A stretch of DNA of 64,000 nucleotides from Kappaphycus alvarezii (Eukaryota > Rhodophyta > Florideophyceae > Gigartinales > Solieriaceae). The stretch is taken from assembly GCA_002205965.3 (NCBI GenBank), contig NADL03000537.1:248001-312000 (forward strand), in the 5' to 3' direction. Of this stretch, positions 45,283-57,990 are shown piece by piece (position 1 is the first letter of the stretch; each line of letters starts with the position of its first letter). The notes beneath the pieces were generated by a model that searched no databases, was not told the origin of the DNA, and saw only the letters and a list, made by a program, of their open reading frames with translations. The translations under genes and the position numbers were made by a program.

Positions 45283-46126
45283 GCCTGAAACCGGCGCTCT
45301 CGCGTCCGGGCGCCGAGGAAACGGACGCTTGGCAAAGCCCAGGAACATCGTCGAAAGCACCCTGCGTGCACTGAGCGAGAGACGCCTTGACGGTGTCGAT
45401 GTGTTGGTCACGGCCGGGCCGACCCGCGAGTACCTCGACCCGGTTCGTTTTTTGTCAAACCCGTCTTCGGGACGCATGGGCATAGCGCTCGCGGCAGCAG
45501 CGGCCCGAGAGGGTGCACGGGTGACTCTTGTCTCGGGGCCGGTCGAACTCCAAACACCCATGGGCGTCAACCGTGTCGATGTGATCTCCACTCAGGAGAT
45601 GCTCGAAGCCTGTGGGCGTCACATCACTGCGAGCGAAGTCTTGCTTATGGCCGCCGCGCCTGCCGATCTTCGGCCGACGTCGAAGAGCCATCACAAGCTC
45701 AAAAAAGGTGGGTTGACCGACCTCAACCTTGAAGGCACCCCAGATATCCTCCGAACCCTGAAAGCACGCACTTCCGAGCGTATCGTGATCGGCTTTGCGG
45801 CAGAAACTACCGACCTCGAGCGTCACGCGCTCGAGAAGCTCAAAAAAAAAGACCTCGACGCGATTGTCGCCAACCGCGTCCGTGGCTCTGACGAGGGCTT
45901 TGCCACGCGGATGAATCGCGGCGTTCTGTACGGGCGCTCGGGCGAGACGGTGGCGCTTCCTTGGGAACCCAAGACGCGTATGGCTTGTCGCATCCTCAGG
46001 TGGGTGATCGAGCTTCGCCAAGCCCGTGAGGAGCAACTTTTGAACAATCGCCATGCGATGGATAAGTTAGGGGGTGATTCGGTCGAAGCCTTCACGAAGC
46101 ACCAGGCACGAACGCAAGGCGAATGA
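45155..46126 (+). CDS. coaBC: CoaBC C-terminal part (phosphopantothenate-cysteine ligase), frameshifted
   Basis: True homology begins near 45200 with AMEDGMWCHPATQ (end of the CoaC domain). The CoaB ligase domain follows: LVTAGPTREYLDPVRFLSNPSSG (nucleotide-binding), AAPADLRP and KKDLDAIVANRV. The ATG at 45155 is not the real start; the gene continues the frame at 44830. The ligase joins cysteine to 4'-phosphopantothenate using CTP. The last ~30 residues run beyond the usual CoaB end. Confidence 0.85.
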   Translation: MPWRSQHRRRSWSPPAMEDGMWCHPATQSHVNTLRQRGVIIVEPETGALASGRRGNGRLAKPRNIVESTLRALSERRLDGVDVLVTAGPTREYLDPVRFLSNPSSGRMGIALAAAAAREGARVTLVSGPVELQTPMGVNRVDVISTQEMLEACGRHITASEVLLMAAAPADLRPTSKSHHKLKKGGLTDLNLEGTPDILRTLKARTSERIVIGFAAETTDLERHALEKLKKKDLDAIVANRVRGSDEGFATRMNRGVLYGRSGETVALPWEPKTRMACRILRWVIELRQAREEQLLNNRHAMDKLGGDSVEAFTKHQARTQGE

Positions 46127-46180
46127 CGCAATCGATATCGAGCCCCGCGACCAGGCTCGAAATGGCGCTGTTGAATTGAG

Positions 46181-49100
46181 ATGTGGCAAAGAGCCTTCGG
46201 TATCATAGTGGTTGTCGCCGGGATCGCGCTCGGCTTAGCGATTGGCCTCACCAGCGACCGCGTCGCCGATCACCTTCGCCAGCGCCTGATCGAGCTCGCC
46301 CAAGCACGCTACGACCTCCATCTCGAAATCGACACCTTGAGACTCGGCATATTGCCACTCAGTCTTGATATCGATGGCGTCAGACTGCGAGCGAAGGGGG
46401 ATATCGGCGACGCCATCCAAGCGCAGCGTTCGTCGCTGCAGCTTCGCCTTTGGCCATCCTCGGCCGGCGCGCTGGTCATCGAACGGCTGATCATCGATGG
46501 GTTGGCCGTTGACGTGGACCGATGGGCCGAGATTAAGCGCTCCGCAGGCTCCACCAAATTCGATGTTCGCAGACTCCAATTGAACCGAGTCGCATTACGC
46601 GCCTCGTTGTTGAGCGGCGAGCTCGAGCTTGATGACATGATGGTGAGCATGTTCCCTCGGCGGCGCGGCGGTCGCCGAATTGCGCTGCGAGTCGGCTCTG
46701 GCGTCGTTCGCCACGAAGACATCGACCACAAGCTTGCAGCGTCGCTCAGAGCAACGCTGCAAGGTAGCTTAGACCGGCCTCGAGCGCTTCAGGTGGACAG
46801 GGCTCGGCTCACGATTTCCGATTCCGCCATCGCAATCGGGGGCGCTATTGATTTCGCAGACCAGCAGCCGACGTTTGATCTGCGAGCCGACGCCGAGCTT
46901 GATTTATCGGAGCTCTCAACCCTGAACCCGGCGATTCCTCGCCTTCGAGGCCAGGCGAAACCAACGCTTTATCTGAGTGGCACACTGGCTGAGCCCGAGT
47001 TGCGATTAGAGGTGGAAGCCGACGCCGTCGGGATCGTCGATGCGGAGCTCGGCAAGGTCTCGGTTGACGCGGTCTACGCCGGCGAAAGGCTGCTTTTGGA
47101 ATCCTTTGAAGTTTTGCATCCCCAAGCGGGTCGTTTCACCGGTTCAGCGACACTCGGTGTCACCGATGAGTGGGTTCTGAGTGGGCGATCTCGGCTTCAC
47201 GGTGTGCTTCTCGAAGAAATTCTGCGGGAGAGCGGAATTGCTGACGCTTGGGTTCGACTCAAACTTCATGGAGATCTCGCCTTTCGGGGTCGTCTCTCCC
47301 CTTTTCGCCTCGAGACCGAGCTCGATGGTCACATTGAACGCTTCGAAACACTCTCCGGGAGCTACCGCGATTCGAGCTCCACTCAGATCTTGACTCTCGA
47401 TGCGGTGCCGATCGCCGGTCAAGCGCGTGTCGGGAAGAATTCCGTCACGGTCTCGAATGTCAGCCTTGGCGACGATACGGCCAAGCTTCGCGTTGACGGT
47501 CAGATTCACTACCACCAAGGCTTGTCGCTCGTGGCAAGTTCATCGGATTTCAATGTCGCGCGGGTGGGAGCCATCGCCAATGTTCCATTCACCGGCTATG
47601 GTCCTCTCAGGGCGGAAATCGAGGGTCCCTTCTCGGCGATCACCGTGCGTGGTGACTTCACGATGGACGATTTTTCGATCCTTGGTCGGCGCCTCGGCAG
47701 AACATCGAGCCAGGTTGACTTTCAAGGCTCGACGCTTCGCTTCGACGATGTCGCCGTGCAACGCGCCCGAGGGACACTGCGCGGCAGCAGCCGCTTATTT
47801 TTTGGCGATCGCGTACGCGTCGAAACCGCCGCTGATTTGAGAGGAATCGACCTCGGCCGGGCGCTGACCGACCTCCAGCTCTTCACCGAGTTTGCCCCTC
47901 GTGTTTCGGCCACGGGAAGTGGGGTCTTGAGACTCCATGGGGATCTCGCCGAGCCCGACGGCATTCTCGCCGTGCGGGCAAGGCGTGCGGCGTTTGACGG
48001 CGTTGAACTCGGAGCGATGAAGCTCGACATCGACTTTTCACCGGGCGTTGAAGCGGTCGCCGCCAAGGTGGCCCTGACTAACAACAATGCGAAGATCCGA
48101 GTTCGTTCGGTTTTCCGCCGTGATGATCGCGTAACTCTGAGCGGTCAACTCGCGCAGATCCCTCTGCTCAGCGTGACACCGCTTTTGGGCGATGCCCCTC
48201 TCGATGGCCAGCTCACCGGACGATTCAACCTGCGAGGCCCGCTTTCATCACTTGCAGGCTCGGCGAGCGCCGAAGTTCAGGAACTGATGGTCGGTAAAAC
48301 ACCCGTGAATACCACGGAGCTCAAGGCGCTGATCGACGGCGGCATTGCTAGCATCAAAGCGACCAGTCTCGACGGAGACCTCGAAGCCCTAGGTACCCTG
48401 CGCTTAGGCGGACGCTTTGCGTTTTCTCTATCGTCGAGCTTTTCGGACGTTGAAATCAGCCGCCTGGCAGGGCTTGAGTCAACTTTGTCGTCAACGCTGA
48501 GCGGCAGGCTCGTGGCGCAGGGGCCTCTGGTAGCGCCATCCGAAGTGGTAGCTGACGTCGAGCTCGAGCGCTGGAGCGTCGAGTTCGCGGAGCAAACGTT
48601 GGCGACAACCCAACCGGTAGAACTGCATTGGGCTGCGCGCACGCTCTCCATCCGTGAAGCGGTGTTTCGCGGAGCCGGAATTCAGATGAGCGCTCGTGGA
48701 GAAATCGGTGCCGATGGCAGTCTCAACTTCGATGTGCGCGGCAAGGGGACCCCCACTAGGCTATCTCAGCTCTCAACGCGCATTACCCGCGGAAGCGGCT
48801 CTGTACAATTCGATCTGAAGGCTGGAGGAACCATCAAGAGTCCTCGACTTGCGGGGTCCCTCACTATCATTGACGGTGAACTTGCTTTAGCAGGAGCCAC
48901 GGAGCTCGCTACGGAGATCAATGCGCAGATCTCGTTCTCTGGAGCAACGGCGACCATCGAGCGCGCGTCGATGAAGCTCGGTGGTGGCGACGTTCAATTC
49001 CGAGGCCAAAGTTTTTTTGGGGGAGGAGACCAGTCAGAACTCAGTCTTCGTGCCGATTTCAACAGCATCGATCTCGAACCCAGAGGCGGCATGAGCGCTA

Positions 49101-50068
49101 CCGTCTCTGGCGAGTTGGGACTCGTCGGTCCCTTCGATGATCTGAGTCTTCGCGGAGATGTTGAAATCGGCCGCTTGCGCTACGAGCGCAACGTCAGCCT
49201 GGCTTCGCTCATCCCACGGCGACGCCGCTCAAGCTTACGAATCCCCGCGATCGAGACGAGTGAAGCGATCGCTCTGTCCATCAAGCTTCACGCCGACGAC
49301 GACTTCAAGGTGATCAACAACGTCCTGAATGCCGAACTCAGCGCCGATTTGACGGTAACCGGAACCACCAATCGCGTCGGCTTACTGGGAACCTTGACGC
49401 CACTTAGTATTAAAGCCCGTTACGCGGGCAATGTTTATGAGCTGTCCAGAGGTACCATCGATTTTACCGAAGAGTACGAAATCTTCTCGCGTTATAATAT
49501 CGAGGTTCAAACCGAGGCATGCGGTATGGATGTGTCAGTAGGTGTCTATGGGGACTCGGAGAGCTATTCCTTATCGCCCGTCGGAAACGATGAAAACGGC
49601 GCCGTAGACCCTCAAGACGTGTTGCTCTGCCTGCAATTTGGTTCGCGCTCGCGAGACTTCGATCCGAATGGCGCGCCCGTCGTTCAAAGCGCCGTGGGAA
49701 ATAACACCTCCGAGCTGGCCGCCGCGGCAAGTGGACTCGATGCGCTCTGGACCGTGTCGGGTTTAGACGAGCGGGTCCGGGATGTCGTTCCCATCGACGA
49801 GGTCCGCATCACCAACGCATGGTCGCCGCAGGCTAACGCGATCCGACCGCGGCTGGTGCTCGGCAAAGAAATCGGCGAAGCGCTGCGCATCCAGTACTGG
49901 CAATCGATCGTGGATCTTTCTCCCGAGGAAGCCTATCAAGCGATCACCATCCAGTACCGACTCTCGCGGCGAACAACCCTTGAGGGTACCTGGCTGTCGG
50001 AGTACCAAACCACCGTGCCTGTTACGGATCTCGGAGTTGATCTTCGTCTGCGCTGGGAAATGCGTTGA
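46181..50068 (+). CDS. tamB: TamB-like translocation and assembly module protein
   Basis: 1295 residues: one N-terminal TM (FGIIVVVAGIALGLAIGL), then a very long repetitive beta-rich region of AsmA/TamB type (LRARGDI.., LDLRGD-like repeats), and a C-terminal TamB (DUF490) domain with IDFTEEYEIFSRYNIEVQTEA and DPQDVLLCLQFG. TamB is anchored in the inner membrane and spans the periplasm as a groove that moves phospholipids or helps outer-membrane protein assembly with an Omp85 partner. The Omp85 gene starts within its stop codon (TTGA), which fits that pairing. Confidence 0.9.
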   Translation: MWQRAFGIIVVVAGIALGLAIGLTSDRVADHLRQRLIELAQARYDLHLEIDTLRLGILPLSLDIDGVRLRAKGDIGDAIQAQRSSLQLRLWPSSAGALVIERLIIDGLAVDVDRWAEIKRSAGSTKFDVRRLQLNRVALRASLLSGELELDDMMVSMFPRRRGGRRIALRVGSGVVRHEDIDHKLAASLRATLQGSLDRPRALQVDRARLTISDSAIAIGGAIDFADQQPTFDLRADAELDLSELSTLNPAIPRLRGQAKPTLYLSGTLAEPELRLEVEADAVGIVDAELGKVSVDAVYAGERLLLESFEVLHPQAGRFTGSATLGVTDEWVLSGRSRLHGVLLEEILRESGIADAWVRLKLHGDLAFRGRLSPFRLETELDGHIERFETLSGSYRDSSSTQILTLDAVPIAGQARVGKNSVTVSNVSLGDDTAKLRVDGQIHYHQGLSLVASSSDFNVARVGAIANVPFTGYGPLRAEIEGPFSAITVRGDFTMDDFSILGRRLGRTSSQVDFQGSTLRFDDVAVQRARGTLRGSSRLFFGDRVRVETAADLRGIDLGRALTDLQLFTEFAPRVSATGSGVLRLHGDLAEPDGILAVRARRAAFDGVELGAMKLDIDFSPGVEAVAAKVALTNNNAKIRVRSVFRRDDRVTLSGQLAQIPLLSVTPLLGDAPLDGQLTGRFNLRGPLSSLAGSASAEVQELMVGKTPVNTTELKALIDGGIASIKATSLDGDLEALGTLRLGGRFAFSLSSSFSDVEISRLAGLESTLSSTLSGRLVAQGPLVAPSEVVADVELERWSVEFAEQTLATTQPVELHWAARTLSIREAVFRGAGIQMSARGEIGADGSLNFDVRGKGTPTRLSQLSTRITRGSGSVQFDLKAGGTIKSPRLAGSLTIIDGELALAGATELATEINAQISFSGATATIERASMKLGGGDVQFRGQSFFGGGDQSELSLRADFNSIDLEPRGGMSATVSGELGLVGPFDDLSLRGDVEIGRLRYERNVSLASLIPRRRRSSLRIPAIETSEAIALSIKLHADDDFKVINNVLNAELSADLTVTGTTNRVGLLGTLTPLSIKARYAGNVYELSRGTIDFTEEYEIFSRYNIEVQTEACGMDVSVGVYGDSESYSLSPVGNDENGAVDPQDVLLCLQFGSRSRDFDPNGAPVVQSAVGNNTSELAAAASGLDALWTVSGLDERVRDVVPIDEVRITNAWSPQANAIRPRLVLGKEIGEALRIQYWQSIVDLSPEEAYQAITIQYRLSRRTTLEGTWLSEYQTTVPVTDLGVDLRLRWEMR

Positions 50069-51276
50069 CCTGCGAAGCGCTTGTTTCACTGACGTTGCTC
50101 CTCGCCGCTCCTGCCGTTGATGGTCTGCAGCAGTTCAATGGCAATATTATCGTTGATGTTGACGTTGACGCCCCGTCGAGCGAAAGCGTCGACGATCTGC
50201 TCGACTTGATCGAGCTGCCACCGGGCTATCTCCTGACCAGCGACGCGCTCCAAGCAGCCCTGAAACGTCTCTATGCCCTCGGACGTTTCGCCGCGGTCGA
50301 GGTTTATGCCGAAGGCACTGAGCGAACCGTCAGCCTCCGCTTCGTGCTCCGTGCGATCGAGCGGCTTGGAGTCTTGAATATTCAAGGACTCGAGCTCGCC
50401 GACGAGGAAGAACTTCGCAACGCTCTGCGCTTCGGCAGTGGCTCCGAGATCAACAGCCGTACCCCGGAGCTTATCCGCAAGCGCGCCGTCGACCATCTCG
50501 AAGACGCAGGTTTCCCGGATGCTGAGGTGTCGTTAGAGATCGACTCCGACCGATCGGGTGAGACCACCGACGCCGTGTTGCGAATCCGGGAGGGGGAGCC
50601 GCTTCGCATCGACACCATCGTAATTGTCGGTGAGGTCAAGGTCGAGCCGAGCGTTCTCCGCCTTGAGCTCAAAAGTCGCCAAGATGGGGTTCTCAACCGA
50701 TCGCGGCTGCGTCGCGATCGACGGGATCTTCGCCGAGCCTATCGACGCCATGGGTTTCGCACCGCCCGCATCGAGCGGCCGATCATCGACGTGGAGAATA
50801 AGCGCGCGACGGTGCGCTTCCCGGTGCGCGCTGGACCCCGCGTTGCCTTCGCCTTGCGTGGCAACACGGTATTCTCCGACGCCGACCTGTTGGCGCTTGC
50901 CCCGGGACTTCAGGAACGTCTCACCGACAGCCGCGTCAAAGACTTCATCGCCAAAATCGAAGATGCCTACGTCCGCATCGGGCGCTTCACCACCCAGGTC
51001 GCGGTCCGGCTGCAGGTGGATGAGGTGCACGACTACGTCCGCTACATCATTCTGATCCGCGAAGGCCCGCCGATGAAAGTCGTCGCTATCGACGTCCATG
51101 GGTCAGTGGCCATTACCGAAGACACGGTGATCTCGGGAGATCGAGAATCGTCTTCGGCGCGAGCTCGACGATGTCGGCTCCCTCGAGCGCCTCACGAAAG
51201 TCGATCGCTGTCTCATCGAGCCCTCGACGACCCGCAAAAAACGACGCCAATGCCAACCCCCGGAGACCCCTCCTGA
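50065..51276 (+). CDS. Omp85/TamA-like outer-membrane protein, N-terminal POTRA part (frameshifted)
   Basis: A TTG at 50065 overlaps the tamB stop. A signal peptide (VSLTLLLAAPAVDG) leads to POTRA-like repeats (LGVLNIQGLELADEEEL, ALRGNTVFSDADL). Homology runs to about 51135, where an extra base in a GGG run shifts the frame; a middle segment (IENRLRRELDDVGSLER) then continues in the third frame to about 51284. This frame's own tail after 51140 is not real protein. With the next entry it would form a ~1028-residue Omp85 protein with many POTRA domains, normally acting with TamB. Confidence 0.85.
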   Translation: MTCEALVSLTLLLAAPAVDGLQQFNGNIIVDVDVDAPSSESVDDLLDLIELPPGYLLTSDALQAALKRLYALGRFAAVEVYAEGTERTVSLRFVLRAIERLGVLNIQGLELADEEELRNALRFGSGSEINSRTPELIRKRAVDHLEDAGFPDAEVSLEIDSDRSGETTDAVLRIREGEPLRIDTIVIVGEVKVEPSVLRLELKSRQDGVLNRSRLRRDRRDLRRAYRRHGFRTARIERPIIDVENKRATVRFPVRAGPRVAFALRGNTVFSDADLLALAPGLQERLTDSRVKDFIAKIEDAYVRIGRFTTQVAVRLQVDEVHDYVRYIILIREGPPMKVVAIDVHGSVAITEDTVISGDRESSSARARRCRLPRAPHESRSLSHRALDDPQKTTPMPTPGDPS

Positions 51277-53149
51277 GAAGCGTTGGGTCCCCCGAGATCT
51301 ACCAAGGCGCTTTGGATGCAATCACCGGCGCCTATCAGAATCTCGGGTTTTTGCGCATTCAGGTCCGAGCACCCGAGACCTCGGTTAAGGGGAATGAAGT
51401 TGCGGTCAAAATCGTCGTTGAGGAAGGGTTGCAGACTTTCATTCGTTCTATCGTTTACCAGGGCAATGATTCTTTTGAGTCTTCCGAGCTCTTGGCGTTG
51501 ACCTCGGAGTCGACCTCCGGACGAGAGGCCCAAGCGCCGATCCAACCCGGTGCTCCCTATTCGCGCAACGGCATCGAGGATGCCCGTATCGCCATGATTC
51601 GCGCCTACCGAGATCAGGGTTATCTCTACGGTCGCATCTTTGAGAACACCGAATTCAGCGACGACGGCAAGTGGGCCGAGATCGGGTTTCGCGTTGAGGA
51701 AGGTCCCCAAGTACGCATCAACCGGGTATTGGTGCGCGGAAATCGCTACACCCGGGAGTCGGTGATCCGCTCGCGACTTTCGATCGCTGGTGGAGACATC
51801 TATCGCTTAGAACAAGCCCTCGCCGACCAGCGTGCGGTTAGCGAACTCGGTGTCTTCAAATCGGTACGGGTGCGCTTGATCGATGAAGAGCGACCGAGTG
51901 AACTCAAGGACTTGGTGGCTGAGGTGAGAGAACGTAATCGCCAGCCAATAGAGCTCGCTCCGGGGATCTCAACTGCCGAGGGGCCTCGTCTTCGCGCCTC
52001 GTACATGCACATCAATCTCTTTGGCACCACCAGCCAGCTGAACGTTGTCGCGAAGATCAACCGGCAGATCTTTTTCGGTCTCTACAGAAACTTTGCCAAC
52101 AGCATCCGCCAACGCTTCGACAACTTCTCTCAGTTCAACCGCATCGAACGCTTGCTCCAGATCGGCTTACAGTCGCCGCGCTACGTCAAGCTGTTTTGGG
52201 AGCCTACTGCCCGAGCCGAGATCGTCCACGAGCGAAGCATCACCCTCTCGTACGCGCTCGATTCTACCAAGCTTATCGCGGGATTCGATTTCAAACCGCT
52301 CGACCGTCTGCGACTGACCTTTGCACCAGAGCTGTCGATCACTAATCTGGACTGCGCGGATGTCGATATCGGGGACTTTACATGTTTGGGTACCGCAGCC
52401 GGCAATAATCCAGAACTCCGCGCGCTCGAGGGTGAGCAGCAAGCGCTCACCCTCGGACCAGCGATCCTCTTCGATGCCAGAGACAATCCGTTCTTTCCGA
52501 CCAAAGGCTACCAAGTGTCCGCAAGCGTTGACTATTCGCTGGGGAGATCGCGTGCGGCACAAGGCGTGGGCTACACGCCTCAATCCTTCATCCGCGCGGA
52601 GGGTGCAATGAGCACGTACCTGTCTCTCGGCAATAGTGTTCTGGCCCTGTCGGCTCGCGCCGGTCATATTCGCACTCTCGAAAACGACGTACCGATCTTC
52701 GAGCGCTTCTTTCTCGGGGGGCGCACGACACTGCGTGGTTTCCCTGAACGCTCCCTGATCGCCGAGGATTGCAACGTGATGACCACGGGGATCGCTGGTG
52801 ACAACGATTCAGAGCCCGCTAACTTCTCCACCGGGTCGGAGCGATGCGAGGTCCGGCTTAACCCCGGCGATGCCCCACTAACCGTCGGCGGTAAAAATTA
52901 CGCGCTTTTGAAAACCGAGCTACGTCTGCCACTCAGTGAATTTACGTCCTTTGGTATTTTTGTCGATGCTGGGAATCTATGGTTCAACGACCCAGACGCA
53001 GGTGTGCTCAGGCCTCGTGTCACCACCGGTGTTGGCATTCGTTTCAACACGCCCGTTGGGCCTTTGGCCTTGGATGTTGGCATCAACCCCGACAGGCGCT
53101 TCATTAACTCTGAGAATCTAGCTACGCTGCATTTTGCCGTCGGCGTATT

Positions 53150-53153
<4 letters not shown>
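51171..53153 (+). CDS. Omp85/TamA-like outer-membrane protein, last POTRA and barrel part (frameshifted)
   Basis: Homology starts near 51285 (EIYQGALDAITGAYQNLGF) and includes two to three POTRA domains (VLVRGNRYTRESVI) and a C-terminal 16-strand barrel. The barrel has the Omp85 lid-lock block FLGGRTTLRGFPER and strands ending in FAVGVF. The start at 51171 is not real; the frame joins the third-frame segment at a CCCCC run near 51281-51285. Its last base overlaps kdsB by four bases. It inserts beta-barrel proteins or pairs with TamB. Confidence 0.87.
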
Positions 53154-55575
<2,422 letters not shown>

Positions 55576-55587
55576 TAGAATTGTTCA

Positions 55588-56412
55588 ATGCACCCATCCC
55601 TCACCCATCTGTTCGAAGGCAAGCGCCCCGTCCTGATCAGCGGACCATGCATCATCGAGTCCGAAGAGCTCTGCCTGGACATCGCCCGACATATCAAGGC
55701 CCGCGCAGCCGAGCATGGCTTTGGATTTATCTTCAAGGCCTCCTTCGACAAAGCGAACCGTACGTCGATTTCGTCGTTCCGCGGACCGGGCTTGGACAAG
55801 GGTTTAGCCATTCTGCAGAGCGTAGCCACCGAGTGTGATGTTCCTGTGACTACCGACGTTCATGTGCCCGAGCAGGCGCAGGCAGCTGCCGAAGTCGTCG
55901 ATCTCCTCCAGATCCCAGCATTTCTCTGCCGCCAAACCGACCTCCTGGTTGCGGCCGCGAACACTGGCCGGCCAGTCAATGTAAAAAAAGGTCAATTTCT
56001 GGCCCCCGAAGATATGGCCTACGCCGTCGCTAAGCTTCGCGAAAGCCAGTGCGCACACGTCGCTGTGACCGAACGGGGTTCGAGTTTTGGTTATCACAAT
56101 CTTGTCGTTGATATGCGCGGTCTCGTATGGATGCGCAAAGCCACGGATTGTCCGGTGATCTTTGATGCCACGCATTCGGTGCAGCGTCCATCGGCGGGCA
56201 GGGGCGTGAGCGGCGGAGACCGAGAATCCGCCCCGGTGCTTGCTCGTGCCGCGATGGCAGTCGGGGTTCACGGTATCTTCGCCGAAGTGCATCCCCAACC
56301 CGACCAAGCCCTCTCGGATGGGCCGAACTCCCTCGATTATGAGCTGCTCGAGGCTATGCTCGGCGAGCTTGCAGCGATCCACCGGGCACTTGGGCCTGTC
56401 GTCGAGCGATGA
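55588..56412 (+). CDS. kdsA: 3-deoxy-8-phosphooctulonate synthase
   Basis: 274 residues. ISGPCIIESEE, FKASFDKANRTS and FDATHSVQRPS are KdsA signatures. It condenses phosphoenolpyruvate with arabinose-5-phosphate to Kdo-8-phosphate. It has QRPSAGRGVSGGDRES, the usual loop near the active site. It starts 12 bp after pyrG and its last four bases overlap the acyltransferase start. Confidence 0.96.
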   Translation: MHPSLTHLFEGKRPVLISGPCIIESEELCLDIARHIKARAAEHGFGFIFKASFDKANRTSISSFRGPGLDKGLAILQSVATECDVPVTTDVHVPEQAQAAAEVVDLLQIPAFLCRQTDLLVAAANTGRPVNVKKGQFLAPEDMAYAVAKLRESQCAHVAVTERGSSFGYHNLVVDMRGLVWMRKATDCPVIFDATHSVQRPSAGRGVSGGDRESAPVLARAAMAVGVHGIFAEVHPQPDQALSDGPNSLDYELLEAMLGELAAIHRALGPVVER

Positions 56413-57356
56413 ATGCCCGAGCGGTTGTTGTCAAAGCGGACCTGCCCAGGCGTTGGAGCCGCGGCCAGCGCTGGAAGAACACCGCGATCTATCGCGCGAT
56501 TATCGTCGCTGCAGCGATTCTGCGCTGGACACCGCGGTGGCTGCTGCGTACGGCCGCGCTGGGTTGTGGTAGGGTTGCATATCGCGCCGCCTCGCGCGAG
56601 CGCCAGCGCGCGCTGAGAAATCTGGCTCAAGCTCTGCCCAACTTGTCGCCGCGCGAACACCACCGGATCACCCGCAACGTATTCGTCCATCTCGCCCGCA
56701 GTGCTGTCGACACCCTCAAACTTGAAGCGTTGCTCGAGCGTCACCGGGATTTTTGTCTCCCAGATGCCGATCGGCGGCTCTTTCGAGACGCCCTGGCTGA
56801 AGGACGCGGCGTGGTTGCTGTCGGAGCCCATATCGGCCACTGGGAGCTCTCGGCCCAAGTGGTCGCGGGAGCCGGTTTCCCGGTGACCGGTATCGCGTCG
56901 CCGAGCTACGACCCTCGGGTGACTCAACTCATCCACGAGTTTCGAACCCGCAGTGGAATGAAGCTCCTTTGGCGTGGCGATGCCGGTGTCAGTCGTCACA
57001 TGTTACGGGTTTTCAAGCGCGGCGAGATCTTAGCGATGCTTATCGACCAAGACATGAAGGTGCAGGGGACCTTCGTTCCGTTTTTTGGCCGGCCTGCCTA
57101 TACCCCAGTCGCCGCCGCCCAGCTCGCACTGCGGTTTCACGCCCCGATCATTTGCGGCTTTGTGCTCCACCACGGGTCCGGCTATCGCTACTGCTTTGAG
57201 CGCTTCCTCTACGATAAGACGCGCTCGCCGGAGGAGCTTACCGCCGCGTTAACGCGCCACATCGAAACCATCGTCCGGGCATATCCCGATCAATGGGTCT
57301 GGTTTCATGATCGATGGCGCCAGCAGCCAAGAGCCGAGAGATCGACGAGTCCATAG
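56409..57356 (+). CDS. LpxL/LpxM-like lipid A acyltransferase
   Basis: 315 residues. An N-terminal hydrophobic region followed by the HX4E catalytic motif GAHIGHWE and then DQDMKVQGTFVPFFGRPAYTP. This is the LPLAT family that adds a secondary acyl chain to Kdo-lipid A at the inner membrane. Its place between kdsA and lptA supports that role. Which chain it adds cannot be told from sequence. Confidence 0.9.
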   Translation: MNARAVVVKADLPRRWSRGQRWKNTAIYRAIIVAAAILRWTPRWLLRTAALGCGRVAYRAASRERQRALRNLAQALPNLSPREHHRITRNVFVHLARSAVDTLKLEALLERHRDFCLPDADRRLFRDALAEGRGVVAVGAHIGHWELSAQVVAGAGFPVTGIASPSYDPRVTQLIHEFRTRSGMKLLWRGDAGVSRHMLRVFKRGEILAMLIDQDMKVQGTFVPFFGRPAYTPVAAAQLALRFHAPIICGFVLHHGSGYRYCFERFLYDKTRSPEELTAALTRHIETIVRAYPDQWVWFHDRWRQQPRAERSTSP

Positions 57357-57375
57357 CATCCAGGGAGCCGACGAC

Positions 57376-57990
57376 ATGCGAGCCATGACAAAACGACGTA
57401 TCCACGCACTCGTGAGCGGGCTCGCCGCCGCGCTGGCACTTAGCTTCTCAACGCAGAGAATCAACCGAGCCCTTGCGCAGAAGTCAACCGACCCGACCAC
57501 GTCCGCGCCTCGGTCCAATCGTGCCGACGAGGCACCGACCGGCCCTTTGGACTTCCGCTGCGACCGCATGAACATGACGAGTAAACCCAATAAAGTTCGC
57601 TGCCGAGGCCATATCGTCGCCCGTCGCGACAACCTCCTGGTCTGCTGCGACCGCTTCGAAGGAGCAGCCGACGATGAATGGCAGTGGCGTGAATTTACCT
57701 GCGTCGATCGGGTCCGTGCGGTGCGTAACGACGAACTCATGTGGTCGGAGAAAGCGCATTTCGACCTCAAAACCGGCAAGCTGGTACTTACCGGAGAACC
57801 GCGTCTTCGCCGTGGCCCCAATCTCCTCGATGGCGTCAAAATCGTGATCGACACCGACTCCGATCGAGCGCGGGTGACCAAGCCCCGAGGGCGCCTGGAG
57901 CCCGACAATGAAGATGTAGCGGACAATTTCACCATTCCCGAAGGCGAGCTGCCCACCGAATGTCCACTGCCCCTCAAAGACGAGTCATGA
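57376..57990 (+). CDS. lptA: LptA-like LPS transport protein
   Basis: The ATG at 57376 has GGGAG eight bases upstream; the frame is open to 57307 inside the previous gene. 204 residues with a hydrophobic export segment (LVSGLAAALALSFS), then an OstA-type beta-jellyroll (CDRMNMTSKPNKVRCRGHIVA, VLTGEPRLRRG). LptA bridges the periplasm in LPS export. The cysteines are unusual for LptA. lptB overlaps its end. Confidence 0.82.
   Translation: MRAMTKRRIHALVSGLAAALALSFSTQRINRALAQKSTDPTTSAPRSNRADEAPTGPLDFRCDRMNMTSKPNKVRCRGHIVARRDNLLVCCDRFEGAADDEWQWREFTCVDRVRAVRNDELMWSEKAHFDLKTGKLVLTGEPRLRRGPNLLDGVKIVIDTDSDRARVTKPRGRLEPDNEDVADNFTIPEGELPTECPLPLKDES

Noticed and set aside
57307-57375. N-terminal extension of lptA into the acyltransferase gene
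   Set aside because: The ATG at 57376 has a good ribosome site and leads straight into the export segment.
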